A stretch of 40,529 nucleotides of DNA from Anaerophaga thermohalophila DSM 12881 (GCF_000191885.1 NZ_AEWI01000046.1:1-40529), one strand, 5' to 3'. Counted from the first letter of the stretch, positions 16,589 to 25,632 are shown. Notes: generated by a model from the letters alone, not told the origin. A program made the numbers and translations.

Positions 16589-16731
16589 TGAGTGCGGTAT
16601 AAAAAGCATATTTTTGTCAAAATCAAGGCGTTTTAAATTTTTGTACCGGAGTTAACTCATTGTTAATGAGGATTCAAAAATTTAAAACAACATTGAGGTT
16701 GGCAACAAAGATGCTTTTTAGACCGGGCTCA
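16589..16731 (+). repeat. Repeat family A, copy A5 with ATAA flanking duplication
   Basis: A 143-base copy from TGAGTGCGGTATAAAAAGCA to GCTTTTTAGACCGGGCTCA, only 3 bases after the porV stop. The four bases on each side are ATAA. Inner strings TTAACTCATTGTTAATGAGG form the hairpin centre. Confidence 0.9.
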
Positions 16732-16934
16732 ATAATGAATAAACAACCAATATATAGCATCTGACAGGCAGCGTCAAACTTCTGCTCATGCTTTTTAAAC
16801 TTCTGCCTGTCGGTTGCTTTTATCAATCTTTTTTTCCACTTCCAGGGTCAAAGACCGACCACTGGAAGGGGAATTTTCGCTCTATGCTCCCTTCTCCATG
16901 CCCACTAAAACCATCATGCCCTTCTCAGCCTTCT

Positions 16935-16987
16935 CACCTTTCTGCCTTCTGCCTTCTGCCTTCTGCCTTCTGCCTTCTGCCTTCTAC
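16935..16987 (+). repeat. 7-bp tandem repeat CCTTCTG upstream of ispF
   Basis: About six to seven units of CCTTCTG run just before the ispF promoter, with diverged TTCTCAGC/TTCTCACC units on the 5' side. The first part of the 452-base porV-ispF gap holds repeat A5; 16740-16930 shows nothing I recognise. Confidence 0.8.
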
Positions 16988-17012
16988 CTGTCAAACTTCT
17001 GCCTCTTTTATA

Positions 17013-17020
17013 TATCTTTG
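17013..17020 (+). promoter_or_regulatory. -7 box TATCTTTG of ispF
   Basis: TATCTTTG matches TAnnTTTG and lies 18 bases before the ispF ATG at 17039, giving a short leader. It also supports 17039 rather than an upstream in-frame start. Confidence 0.5.
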
Positions 17021-17038
17021 CAATCTAAAAACAGAGAC

Positions 17039-17521
17039 ATGTCATTACGTATCGGGATGGGCTACGATGTCCACCAACTTGCAGAGAACTATGAACTTTG
17101 GATTGGCGGAATAAAAATTCCTTCAGAGAAAGGTTCCGTAGGCCATTCGGATGGTGATGTTTTGATCCATGCCATTTGCGATGCCCTCTTCGGTGCTCTC
17201 AATTTAAGGGATATCGGGTTTCATTTCCCCGACACCGATCCGGAACTCAAAGGCATAGATAGTAAAATATTACTGAAAAAGACCATTCAAATAATCCGGG
17301 AAAAAGGATATGAACTGGGGAACCTGGACTCAACAGTATGTCTTCAGTATCCCAAACTGAATCCTCATATCCCGAAAATGCAGGAAACACTTGCCGAAGT
17401 TATGAGCGTCGATGTTTCCAGAATATCCATCAAAGCAACAACGACTGAAAAAATGGGTTTTGTAGGCGAAGGAAAAGGCATTTCAGCTTATGCGATGGTG
17501 CTGGTTGATAATGTTTTATAG
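17039..17521 (+). CDS. ispF: 2-C-methyl-D-erythritol 2,4-cyclodiphosphate synthase IspF
   Basis: A 160-residue enzyme of the non-mevalonate isoprenoid pathway that cyclises CDP-methylerythritol 2-phosphate with release of CMP. The metal-binding motif GMGYDVHQL is at the start, HSDGDVLIHAICDALFGA carries the next ligands, and ATTTEKMGFVGEGKGISA closes the active site. The open frame extends upstream to 16814 through the CCTTCTG microsatellite, but homology begins at MSLRIGMGYDVH, the size matches the family only from ATG 17039, and a -7 box lies between. The gene after porV is ispF also in Porphyromonas as I recall. Its stop codon lies inside a large hairpin (17507-17556). Confidence 0.95.
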   Translation: MSLRIGMGYDVHQLAENYELWIGGIKIPSEKGSVGHSDGDVLIHAICDALFGALNLRDIGFHFPDTDPELKGIDSKILLKKTIQIIREKGYELGNLDSTVCLQYPKLNPHIPKMQETLAEVMSVDVSRISIKATTTEKMGFVGEGKGISAYAMVLVDNVL

Positions 17522-17556
17522 AGACGCGCGGTCGCGCGCCTCTATAAAACATTATC
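17507..17556 (+). terminator. Near-perfect 24-bp inverted repeat across the ispF stop codon
   Basis: GATAATGTTTTATAGAG and CGCGCG on the left are repeated inverted on the right (CGCGCG then CCTCTATAAAACATTATC), with one A-C mismatch and a two-base loop GT. The left arm includes the last three codons and the stop of ispF. It lacks a downstream T run, so it may be a stabilising hairpin rather than a classical terminator. Confidence 0.65.
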
Positions 17557-17613
17557 AAAGGCCCATCCAACCATCCTGCCCTTTTACGCTTCTACCAATA
17601 ATTTAAACAAAAC

Positions 17614-17946
17614 ATGAACATAATCCAGTCACCGCAACACTTCAACGAAGTCGTTCAAAAAGAATCCGCCGTCCTGATTTATTTCTCGCACGAACAATGC
17701 AATGTTTGCAAAGTGCTGAAGCCAAAAGTCAAACAAATGCTGGAAAAGAAATTTCCGCTTATGTCCATGTACTATTGCGACACCATGTTACAACCGGAAG
17801 TAGCTGCTCAAAACAGGATATTTGTAGTTCCAACGGTATTGGTCTTCTTCGACAGCAGGGAAACATACCGTTTCAGCAGGAATATCGGTCTGAACGAACT
17901 GGAACAGTCTATTTCCAGACCATATAGTATGATGTTTGAAGATTAA
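17614..17946 (+). CDS. Small thioredoxin-family protein
   Basis: A 110-residue thioredoxin-fold protein with the redox motif C29-N-V-C32 in FSHEQCNVCKVLKPKVKQM and the cis-proline region FVVPTVLVFF. There is no signal peptide, so it should act in the cytoplasm as a disulphide reductase or thiol-disulphide partner. The CNVC centre differs from the CGPC of housekeeping thioredoxin, which suggests a specialised role; the partner is unknown. Its last bases overlap the end of the convergent urocanase gene by 4 bases. Confidence 0.87.
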   Translation: MNIIQSPQHFNEVVQKESAVLIYFSHEQCNVCKVLKPKVKQMLEKKFPLMSMYYCDTMLQPEVAAQNRIFVVPTVLVFFDSRETYRFSRNIGLNELEQSISRPYSMMFED

Positions 17947-19172
17947 AACAAAGATTCAATTAAATCATCATCAGCCAGGTTGGGCATGGTAATTTTCAGG
18001 CGAGGCTCTTTGTGCATGGCGCGTTGAGCAGCAAATAAGGCACCCTTATTACGGGCCCAGCTGCGGCGCGATATGCCATTGTTCACATCCCAGAAAAGCA
18101 TATTGGCTACCCGCCGGGATGCCTCTTCTGTTCCATCCAGTACCATACCAAAACCACCGTTAATGACTTCGCCCCATCCTACTCCGCCGCCATTATGCAA
18201 ACTCACCCACGTGGCACCCCTGAAAGCATCACTGGAGACGGTTTCCTCAGATTTGACAGCCTTTAAGACTCTCTCTTTTAAAAAGTCAAGATCATCCATT
18301 ACCTCATCTACCCATCCTTGTGAGTACCGGGTTTGAATGGCTTTGGGGTTTACCTCGGCCGTTACGCTCACACAACCGGCAATTCCGGCGGCTTTGGGCT
18401 GTGCGCCCGACATACCGCCAAGACCGGCAGTAACAAACAACCGGCCTTTAGACCCGCTTTTCTCCTGCAATCTCCGGAGGGCATTCATAATGGTTATGGT
18501 AGTCCCGTGAACAATACCCTGGGGGCCGATATACATAAAGGAGCCTGCTGTCATCTGCCCGTACTGGGATACACCCAGTGCATTAAAGCGTTCCCAGTGA
18601 TCGGGGGAAGAATAATTGGGCACCACCATCCCGTTGGTAACTACCACCCTGGGAGCTTCAGTCGATGAAGGGAAAATCCCCAGAGGATGACCGGAGTATA
18701 AAACCAACGTCTGATCATCAGACATAGTGGCCAGATATTGCATGGTTAACAGGTACTGAGCCCAGTTTTGAAAGACTGCTCCGTTGCCGCCGTAGGTGAT
18801 CAGCTCGTGTGGGTGCTGAGCCACAGCAGGATCAAGATTGTTGCTGATCATCAGCATAATGGCTGCGGCCTGTTGACTCCTGTGAGGATACTCATCTATC
18901 GGACGGGCTTTCATTTCGTAACGCGGGCGGAATCTGTACATATAAATCCGGCCGTAGCTATTGAGTTCATTCAGAAACTCAGGTGCCAAAACCTTGTGAA
19001 ATTCTACCGGAAAATAACGCAAAGCATTTTTGACTGCGAGTTTCTTCTCTTCCTCTGAAAGAATGTCTTTACGCCGGGGCACATGATTGACATCAGGATC
19101 GAATGGTTGCGGTTCCGGAAGCTTGTCCGGTATCCCCTGAAGAATGGATTGTTGAAAAGAAAAAGCAAACAA
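17943..19172 (-). pseudogene. hutU: Urocanate hydratase with large in-frame internal deletion
   Basis: The 409-residue product is clearly urocanase, the histidine-degradation enzyme that hydrates urocanate to imidazolonepropionate using bound NAD+. N-terminal blocks RIYMYRFRPRYEMKARP, LITYGGNGAVFQNWAQYL, GQMTAGSFMYIGPQG and GLGGMSGAQPKA are intact, as is the C-terminal block RGATWVSLHNGGGVGWGE. Full Bacteroidota HutU is about 660-680 residues by my recollection. Here sequence jumps from KAVKSEETVS to SDAFRGATW near residue 312 (about position 18235), so about 255-265 residues between the NAD domain and the C-terminal core are missing without a frame break. The start codon appears to be TTG at 19172, since an in-frame stop lies just upstream. 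A working enzyme is unlikely; a misassembly is also possible. No other hut gene is nearby. Confidence 0.8.
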
Positions 19173-19617
19173 AACAGAATATTAGATTTTTAGATATAAG
19201 ATGATCCATATCATATTGATATACTGCATTTCAGTAAATGAATCCGGCATAAAAAGATTAAGGCATTATTCAATAGCCCGTTTAAAAAAGCCTAAAACGC
19301 AGAGACGCAATGACACAAAATTTTTATTATGAGTGAGTTTTGGTTTATACTATTAACTGTGTAAACGATTAATTATCAGACGAAAACGACGAGAAAGCCA
19401 TCCTGTAAATTTATGGGTTTTGAATTCAATGAGTCCACTTCTAAAAACCTAATCTGTCATAGCCAGAACCAAACAAATCTTTCCAACATTGGCGAGAGTG
19501 TCACGCCCACATTGGCGAGAGTGTCACGCTAATGTTGACGAGAGTATCACGTCAGTACTGACGATAATTTCCCGCGATTTTAATGTCTCTGTTCTATATA
19601 TTACAGCATCGACCGGA
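19173..19617. other. Gap upstream of hutU with shared repeats and a 23-bp tandem array
   Basis: No gene is seen. Positions 19283-19326 contain CCTAAAACGCAGAGACGCAA, which recurs inverted at about 30829-30872. Positions 19485-19576 hold a 23-bp tandem array. The stretch 19330-19480 shows nothing I recognise. Confidence 0.7.
19485..19576. repeat. Four degenerate 23-bp tandem repeats
   Basis: Units start at 19485, 19508, 19531 and 19554. Units 1 and 2 differ only at the edges (ACATTGGCGAGAGTGTCACG), unit 3 reads ATGTTGACGAGAGTATCACG and unit 4 is further diverged (GTACTGACGATAATTTCCCG). The graded decay suggests an old tandem expansion. Two to two-and-a-half DNA turns per unit would allow an array of protein sites on one face, but no function is known. 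Confidence 0.8.
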
Positions 19618-19995
19618 TTATAACACCGCCAGTATATAAATCAGGACAAGAACCACAGCAATAAGAATGAGAAATGCAAAAAAACGAACGGCCAGATTAA
19701 GACTTCCGAGTAATGGAACCCGTCGGGATATCCTGTCGAAGGCATTAAGGCGGGACTCCTTAGTCGCAGGTTCCTGAAAAACGCCCATTTCATTCACTAT
19801 TTTTGCGGCACGTTCGGCATCACTTTCCCTGACCTGAAGTTTAATACCCCCTATGGCATTATAAATATATGTTTGCGATGCAAGCTCATCTTTCACAAAG
19901 CATTCTATCCCTTCCGACTCGAGCTTGCTGCGTACCAGTCCCATTTCGGGAGCATAACTAAAAGTAGCAACGGTGACAAGTTTATCTTCTTTCAT
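19618..19995 (-). CDS. DUF2007-domain small membrane protein
   Basis: A 125-residue protein. Residues about 6-75 match the DUF2007 pattern (VTVATFSYAPEMGLVRSKLE, GIECFVKDE, GGIKLQVRESDAERA), a small ferredoxin-like fold sometimes named putative prokaryotic signal-transducing protein. The C-terminal region (about 98-124) is one hydrophobic helix (FFAFLILIAVVLVLIYILAVL), so the domain is tethered to the membrane, probably on the cytoplasmic side. It follows alaS on the other side of a 136-base gap in the same direction only in the sense of gene order; alaS is transcribed towards it from upstream coordinates. The function of the family is not known to me. Confidence 0.8.
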   Translation of the reverse strand: MKEDKLVTVATFSYAPEMGLVRSKLESEGIECFVKDELASQTYIYNAIGGIKLQVRESDAERAAKIVNEMGVFQEPATKESRLNAFDRISRRVPLLGSLNLAVRFFAFLILIAVVLVLIYILAVL

Positions 19996-20070
19996 AATTT
20001 AATTTTTACCGGAAGGTAGATAAAATACGGGATATGATCAACCTGTACCACATGTCATTAAATTTAATAA

Positions 20071-20086
20071 TGAGCGCGGCATAAAA
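20071..20086 (+). repeat. Remnant of repeat family A left end (A6)
   Basis: TGAGCGCGGCATAAAA matches the first 16 bases of family A, after which the similarity stops. It lies between the alaS stop and the DUF2007 start. Confidence 0.5.
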
Positions 20087-20131
20087 TGTTCCGGGTAACT
20101 TCATCGCAACAAAATTTATTCTTCAGGGAAG

Positions 20132-22774
20132 TTATCCTCTCCTGTTAAGTTCTTCTTCAATCAGGTGTCCTGCCTTTTCAACAGCGGATGAGAGCCCCTG
20201 CGCATTTTTCCCTCCGGCACTGGCAAAGAATGGCTGTCCGCCTCCTCCCCCGTTTATCTCACCGGAAATATCCCTTACCAAATCTACGGCATTTAATTTG
20301 CCGGCATCAACCAATTCATCCGAAATAATGATTACAAGCTGAGGTTTCCCCTTTACTTCTGCCCCCAAAACAGCAATCATATTTCCACTGATTTCATTCT
20401 TCAATTGAAAGGCCAGGTCTTTAAGATTGCTACCAAGCTCGGGTCTCACAATTTGGGTGATCACTTTGACACCATTCAAATCACGGGCACCATCAATGAT
20501 CCCCTGTTTTTCAATCTTCAGGAAATTTTGCATCATGTTTTCCAGCTGCTTCGACAGACTGGAATTCTGATTGATCAGGTTTTCGATGTTTTTACGAAGC
20601 TGCCCTTTACTTTTTACCATTGCGGCAATCTCACCGATCAAATCGTTGTGTTCATAGGCCAGTTCTTCAGCTTTAATACCTGATACCGCTTCAATCCTGC
20701 GAATACCAGCTGAAACGGACGATTCGCCAATAATTCTGAAAAACCCTATTTCGCCGGTAGCATCCACATGGGTTCCACCGCAAAGTTCCACACACTCACC
20801 AAAGCCTATGGTACGAACCACATCGCCGTATTTCTCGCCAAACAGGGCAATAGCACCCATCTCCCGGGCCTTATCAATGGGAACTTCACGGTGCTCTTCC
20901 CTGTTTATATTTGCCCGAATATCAGCATTGACCAATTTTTCAATTTGACGGATATCTTCCGGAGAAACCTTTTGAAAATGAGAAAAATCAAATCTCAGAT
21001 AATCGGGGTGTACCAATGAACCTTTCTGCTCAACATGATTACCCAGCACTTTTCTTAAAGCCTTGTGCAAGAGGTGGGTGGCAGTATGATTACGGGCTGT
21101 TGATCGCCGTCTGTCCATGTTCACAACCGCCCGAAAAGTATCTTCAATGGCGGAAGGAAGTTCATTGCTAATATGAACGATGAGATCGTTTTCCTTCTTT
21201 GTGTCAAGAATGGCAATTTTTTCATTACTGTTCTGAATAAATCCGGAATCACCAACCTGTCCGCCACTTTCGGCATAAAATGGCGTAATGTTAAACACAA
21301 GCTGATATTGATCTTTATTCTTTACTTTTACTTTTCGATAACGGGTAATATAAACTTCAGTTTCCTGAAAATCGTATCCCACGAACTCCTCCTCATTGTC
21401 GTCTTTCAGAACCACCCAATCGCCCGTCTCTACCGAAGCGGCATTGCGGGCACGGGCTTTCTGAGCTTCCATTTCCTTGTCAAACTCCTGACGATTGACA
21501 ACAAGGCCCTTTTCTGAGAGAATCAGTTCGGTAAGGTCAAGTGGGAAACCGTAGGTATCATAAAGCTCAAAGGCGACTTTGCCGCTCACCACTTTGTAGT
21601 TATCACTTAAGGTACGCTCAATAATGTTATCGAGAAGTGTAATGCCTGTTTCGAGGGTTTTCAAAAAAGATTCTTCTTCCTCGTAAATGACCTTATCGAT
21701 GAGTTCGTGTTGGGCTTTTAATTCGGGATAAGCATCTCCCATCACCTCAATTAATGCAGGAATAAGTCCGCTCATAAAAGGACGACGCACGTTCAGAAAA
21801 GTATATCCATACCTCACGGCGCGTCTCAAAATTCGCCGGATAACATAGCCGGCTTTGTTGTTCGAAGGCAACTGACCATCGGTAATTGAAAAGGCAATGG
21901 TACGCAAATGGTCGGCAATCACGCGCATGGCAATATCCGTCTCCTCCGAAGCCCCGTATTCGATACCGGTAAACGCGGCAATCTGCCGTATTATCGGTTG
22001 AAAAATATCGGTATCATAGTTTGAACTCTTCCCCTGAAGGACACGGCACAACCGTTCGAACCCCATGCCGGTATCCACATGTTTTTGAGGCAGAGCTACC
22101 AATTCACCGCTGGCCCGCCGGTTATACTGAATAAATACCAGGTTCCATATCTCAATGACTTCCGGATGGTCTTTATTGACCAGTTCATAACCCGGTTTGC
22201 TCTTTCTCTGATGAATGTCACGAAGGTCTATGTGAATTTCCGAACAGGGGCCACATGGTCCGGTATCTCCCATTTCCCAGAAATTATCCTTCTTGTTTCC
22301 GTCGATGATATGCTTTTCCGGCAAATATTTTTGCCAGGCCAGTGCTGCTTCTTCATCACGCTTTACATTATCATTTTCATCACCTTCAAAAACGGTTGCA
22401 TACAGTCTGTTTTTATCAATTCCCAGTTCTTTGGTCAAAAATTCCCATGCCCAGTCAATGGCTTCTTCTTTAAAGTAATCGCCAAAAGACCAGTTTCCCA
22501 ACATTTCAAACATGGTATGGTGGTATGTATCATGTCCCACCTCCTCTAAATCATTATGTTTACCCGAAACCCGCAAACATTTTTGCGCATTTGCAACCCT
22601 TGGATGCTCAGGTTTACGGTTCCCCAGAAAGATGTCCTTAAACTGGTTCATCCCGGCATTTGTAAACATAAGAGTCGGATCATTCTTCACAACCATAGGA
22701 GCAGATGCTACAATTATGTGCTGCTTGGATCTGAAAAAATCAAAAAATCTCCTTCGTACCTCCGTTGCTCTCAT
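20132..22774 (-). CDS. alaS: Alanine--tRNA ligase AlaS
   Basis: An 880-residue class II aminoacyl-tRNA synthetase that charges tRNA-Ala. The catalytic domain includes [32 protein letters not shown] and [13 protein letters not shown]. The editing domain has the zinc-site pair [11 protein letters not shown] and [10 protein letters not shown], and the C-terminal oligomerisation/C-Ala part ends with [16 protein letters not shown]. Length and domain order are standard, with no breaks. It is divergent from the M23 peptidase gene across 296 bases, an arrangement common in Bacteroidota as I recall. No clear -7 box was found upstream of its ATG. Confidence 0.97.
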   Translation of the reverse strand: MRATEVRRRFFDFFRSKQHIIVASAPMVVKNDPTLMFTNAGMNQFKDIFLGNRKPEHPRVANAQKCLRVSGKHNDLEEVGHDTYHHTMFEMLGNWSFGDYFKEEAIDWAWEFLTKELGIDKNRLYATVFEGDENDNVKRDEEAALAWQKYLPEKHIIDGNKKDNFWEMGDTGPCGPCSEIHIDLRDIHQRKSKPGYELVNKDHPEVIEIWNLVFIQYNRRASGELVALPQKHVDTGMGFERLCRVLQGKSSNYDTDIFQPIIRQIAAFTGIEYGASEETDIAMRVIADHLRTIAFSITDGQLPSNNKAGYVIRRILRRAVRYGYTFLNVRRPFMSGLIPALIEVMGDAYPELKAQHELIDKVIYEEEESFLKTLETGITLLDNIIERTLSDNYKVVSGKVAFELYDTYGFPLDLTELILSEKGLVVNRQEFDKEMEAQKARARNAASVETGDWVVLKDDNEEEFVGYDFQETEVYITRYRKVKVKNKDQYQLVFNITPFYAESGGQVGDSGFIQNSNEKIAILDTKKENDLIVHISNELPSAIEDTFRAVVNMDRRRSTARNHTATHLLHKALRKVLGNHVEQKGSLVHPDYLRFDFSHFQKVSPEDIRQIEKLVNADIRANINREEHREVPIDKAREMGAIALFGEKYGDVVRTIGFGECVELCGGTHVDATGEIGFFRIIGESSVSAGIRRIEAVSGIKAEELAYEHNDLIGEIAAMVKSKGQLRKNIENLINQNSSLSKQLENMMQNFLKIEKQGIIDGARDLNGVKVITQIVRPELGSNLKDLAFQLKNEISGNMIAVLGAEVKGKPQLVIIISDELVDAGKLNAVDLVRDISGEINGGGGGQPFFASAGGKNAQGLSSAVEKAGHLIEEELNRRG

Positions 22775-23043
22775 AAACTGTCAATTAATAAAATATTCGG
22801 AAATAATAACTTTTTACCAAAAAAATTAAACCTTTTTAGTCTTTGTTCGTAAAATATACGTCTATAATTGCCGTTTTAGATTTTTTCATGGGCCATAATT
22901 TCCTAAAAAACAAATGTATATAATTGCTCAGAAGGAGCAATGATTCAAACCTGATAAAAGCGGAATTACAACAAACCAATGTAATACCACGCCACAAAAA
23001 TAGATTAAACATCTAACAAATAGGTATTGAAAACTTTTTTTTC

Positions 23044-23051
23044 TATTTTTG
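23044..23051 (+). promoter_or_regulatory. -7 box TATTTTTG of the M23 peptidase gene
   Basis: TATTTTTG matches TAnnTTTG and is 19 bases before the ATG at 23071. The rest of the alaS-M23 gap (22775-23043) is AT-rich and shows no other recognised feature. Confidence 0.5.
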
Positions 23052-23070
23052 GACAACAAAATATTACCGT

Positions 23071-24042
23071 ATGTCAAAAGTAAAGTATAAATATAATCCG
23101 GAAACGTTAACGTACGAACCAATAGAACGCGGCTTCCGGTACAAGCTCCGAAGATTCTTCACCTTCACCTTATCTGCTGCCGTAATCGGTGTTTTTTACT
23201 TCCTTGGTTATTCTTATGTTTTCGACAGTCCACAAGAAAAAAGACTGGAAAGAGAAAATTCCCGCCTCCAGTCGCAATATGAAATAATGGACAGAAAACT
23301 TCAACAAATCCAGACTGTACTTGACGACATACAACAACGTGACGAAAACATCTACCGGGTAATATACCAGACCGATTCTATCCCCAACTCCGTAAGACGT
23401 GCAGGATTTGGTGGTATAAACAGGTATAAACATCTCGAAAATCTTGACAATGCAGACCTGGTTATCAATACCTCGGAAAAACTGGATGTTATTATGAAAC
23501 AGCTCTACGTTCAGAGCAAATCATTCGACGAAATAATAGACCTTACGCTGCGAAAAGAAGAAATGTTACGTTGTACGCCTGCCATTCAACCCGTTTCCAA
23601 CAAAGACCTGCGACGAACCGCCTCTGGATTTGGCTGGAGGATAGACCCCATATACAAAGTAAAGAAATTTCATGAAGGGATGGACTTCTCTGCCCCTACC
23701 GGGACTGAAATTTATTCTACCGGCGATGGCGTTGTTAAAAGAGTTGTCCGATCGCACGGCGGTTATGGAAACCACATAGAGATTGATCACGGATTTGGTT
23801 ATTCAACCGTTTATGCCCACATGCACGAATTTAATGTTAAACGCGGACAAAAAGTCAAACGTGGCGATGTTATCGGATATGTCGGAAATACAGGTAAATC
23901 AACCGCACCCCATCTTCATTACGAAGTACGTGTAAAAGGCAGACCGGTGAATCCTGCTCATTATTATTTCCATGATCTGACGCCCGACCAATATGAAAAG
24001 ATGATTCATATTGCCAGCAACAGCAATCAGACTTTTGACTAA
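23071..24042 (+). CDS. M23 family metallopeptidase (cell-wall endopeptidase), membrane-anchored
   Basis: A 323-residue protein with a short basic cytoplasmic N-terminus, one membrane segment at about 30-50 (FFTFTLSAAVIGVFYFLGYSY), a coiled-coil stretch at about 55-100 (ERENSRLQSQYEIMDRKLQQ), and a LytM/M23 domain at about 190-305. Zinc ligands are visible in FHEGMDFSAP, YAHMH and PHLHYEVRV. The domain cuts peptide cross-bridges of peptidoglycan; with all ligands present it is probably active rather than an EnvC-like degenerate form. It is divergent from alaS and upstream of the MerR-type gene by 139 bases. Confidence 0.93.
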   Translation: MSKVKYKYNPETLTYEPIERGFRYKLRRFFTFTLSAAVIGVFYFLGYSYVFDSPQEKRLERENSRLQSQYEIMDRKLQQIQTVLDDIQQRDENIYRVIYQTDSIPNSVRRAGFGGINRYKHLENLDNADLVINTSEKLDVIMKQLYVQSKSFDEIIDLTLRKEEMLRCTPAIQPVSNKDLRRTASGFGWRIDPIYKVKKFHEGMDFSAPTGTEIYSTGDGVVKRVVRSHGGYGNHIEIDHGFGYSTVYAHMHEFNVKRGQKVKRGDVIGYVGNTGKSTAPHLHYEVRVKGRPVNPAHYYFHDLTPDQYEKMIHIASNSNQTFD

Positions 24043-24181
24043 TCCTTAATATTTTAACCTGGCTAAATTAGTTCATCAATAAACTTGCAGTCCACAAAAA
24101 AATGAATTATAATTGCAATTGCTGCCCGTAATTTTTCAGGCAGCAATTCTTGTTTTTCGGTATACCTCAAATTCAGCGATA

Positions 24182-24517
24182 ATGCCTTACAAAGAGCCTA
24201 AAATAGAAAAGTTGTACTATTCGATTGGGGAAGTGGCAAAAATTTTTGATGTTAACACTTCGCTTATTCGCTTTTGGGAAAAAGAATTTGACATCATTAA
24301 ACCACACAAAAACAAAAAGGGTAACCGCTTGTTCACCCAAAAAGACATTGATAATTTACACCTGATCTATCATCTGGTAAAAGAGAGGGGAATGACGCTG
24401 AAAGGTGCTCAAAAAAAGTTGAAAGAAAACAAGGAAGGCACCGAGAATAATTTTGAAGTGGTAAAAAGACTTCAGGATATCAGACAATTGCTGGTAGAAA
24501 TCAAAGAAAATATTTAG
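24182..24517 (+). CDS. MerR family transcriptional regulator (small HTH form)
   Basis: A 111-residue regulator with a MerR-type winged helix at about residues 12-80: YSIGEVAKIFDVNTSLIRFW, KPHKNKKGNRLFTQKDIDNL and HLVKERGMTLKGAQKKLKEN. The C-terminal ~30 residues form a short coiled coil for dimerisation, with no effector domain. ATG 24182 (MPYKEPKIEKLYYSIGEV) is chosen because the upstream extension to 24113 contains no conserved sequence. It lies 13 bases before the NIF3 gene. This small MerR type is common in Bacteroidota beside alaS-linked genes; its targets are unknown. Confidence 0.88.
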   Translation: MPYKEPKIEKLYYSIGEVAKIFDVNTSLIRFWEKEFDIIKPHKNKKGNRLFTQKDIDNLHLIYHLVKERGMTLKGAQKKLKENKEGTENNFEVVKRLQDIRQLLVEIKENI

Positions 24518-24530
24518 TCTGCGGACATTT

Positions 24531-25628
24531 ATGGTATTGCTGAAACACATCATTTCCGGGATAGAACAATTTGCTCCCCCTGCTTTTCAGGAAGATTATG
24601 ACAATTCCGGTCTTCAGACCGGAGACCCCGAAATGGAAATAAACGGTGTACTCATCACGCTCGATGTCACCGAAGAGGTTATAGAAGATGCGGTTGCCCA
24701 TGGCGATAACCTCATCATTGCCCACCACCCTGTCACCCTGAAAGGAATTAAGACTTTTACCGGCAAAACGCACCCCGAACGAATATTTATGGAAGCGGTG
24801 CGAAAAAACATTGCCATCTATTCGGCACACACAAGCATAGACAGTGTACAACAGGGAGTAAGCGGAATTCTGGCCAAAAAAATCGGGCTTTCCAACGTTG
24901 AAGTATTATCTCCCCGCCCGGGATTACTGATAAAGTTGGTTACCTTTGTCCCGGCAGACTATGCCGAAAAAGTACGCGCATCGATTTTTGATGCCGGAGC
25001 AGGTGTTATTGGCAATTACGATAGTTGCAGCTATAATCTGGAAGGCAGAGGCTCTTTCAGGGCCGGAGAAGATACAAACCCGTTTGTCGGGGACAAAGGC
25101 ATCATACATTATGAAAAGGAAGTACGTATTGAAACGATTCTACCGGCGCATCTTAAGCACAAAGTTCTAAAGGCTCTTTTTGAGAGTCACCCATACGAAG
25201 AAGTTGCATACGATCTTTACCCACTTGAAAATCAATGGCCACAGGTTGGTTTCGGTGCCATTGGAGATTTAAAAGAACCGCACACAGAAGAAGAGGCCTT
25301 AAAGAAAATCAAGATAAATACCCGCACCGAATGCATCAGACATACGGCACTTACCGGTAAACCGGTAAAAAGAATAGCCGTTTGCGGAGGTTCCGGCAGT
25401 TTTCTTTTAAAAGAGGCCATTAGAAAAGGAGCAGATATCTATGTGAGTTCGGATTTTAAATACCATCAGTTTCAGGAAGCGGACAAGAAAATTGTAATTG
25501 CTGATATCGGGCATTATGAAAGTGAACAGTTTACTAAAGAAGTTTTTTTTGAGTTACTTACAAAAAAATTCCCTAATTTTGCAGTCCGTTTGACGAAAGT
25601 TTCAACCAATCCCATTAAATATTTTTAG
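24531..25628 (+). CDS. NIF3/YqfO-like dinuclear metal-centre protein (DUF34)
   Basis: A 365-residue NIF3-family protein, older name GTP cyclohydrolase I type 2 homologue. Metal ligands are visible in NLIIAHHPVTLKG near the N-terminus and DIGHYESEQFTKEVFF near the C-terminus. The extra middle region (about residues 125-230) corresponds to the PII/CutA-like insertion that marks the long YqfO type. The enzymatic role of the family is not settled, though metal handling and damage-repair functions have been proposed. It is flanked tightly by the MerR-type gene (13 bases) and by the zinc-ribbon gene (4 bases), suggesting one operon. Confidence 0.92.
   Translation: MVLLKHIISGIEQFAPPAFQEDYDNSGLQTGDPEMEINGVLITLDVTEEVIEDAVAHGDNLIIAHHPVTLKGIKTFTGKTHPERIFMEAVRKNIAIYSAHTSIDSVQQGVSGILAKKIGLSNVEVLSPRPGLLIKLVTFVPADYAEKVRASIFDAGAGVIGNYDSCSYNLEGRGSFRAGEDTNPFVGDKGIIHYEKEVRIETILPAHLKHKVLKALFESHPYEEVAYDLYPLENQWPQVGFGAIGDLKEPHTEEEALKKIKINTRTECIRHTALTGKPVKRIAVCGGSGSFLLKEAIRKGADIYVSSDFKYHQFQEADKKIVIADIGHYESEQFTKEVFFELLTKKFPNFAVRLTKVSTNPIKYF
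25574..25581 (+). promoter_or_regulatory. Possible internal promoter for the zinc-ribbon gene
   Basis: TAATTTTG followed by CAGTC lies inside the end of the NIF3 gene, 52 bases before the next ATG. It fits TAnnTTTG with a TTTG at 25548-25551 upstream, but the spacing of about 22 is slightly long. Confidence 0.3.
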
Positions 25629-25632
25629 CAGC

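Noticed and set aside
16814..17038. N-terminal extension of ispF
   Set aside because: The extension runs through the CCTTCTG microsatellite and the -7 box; the family starts at ATG 17039.
22079..22549. Antisense open frame (156 codons) inside alaS
   Set aside because: It is the shadow of conserved alaS catalytic-domain sequence.
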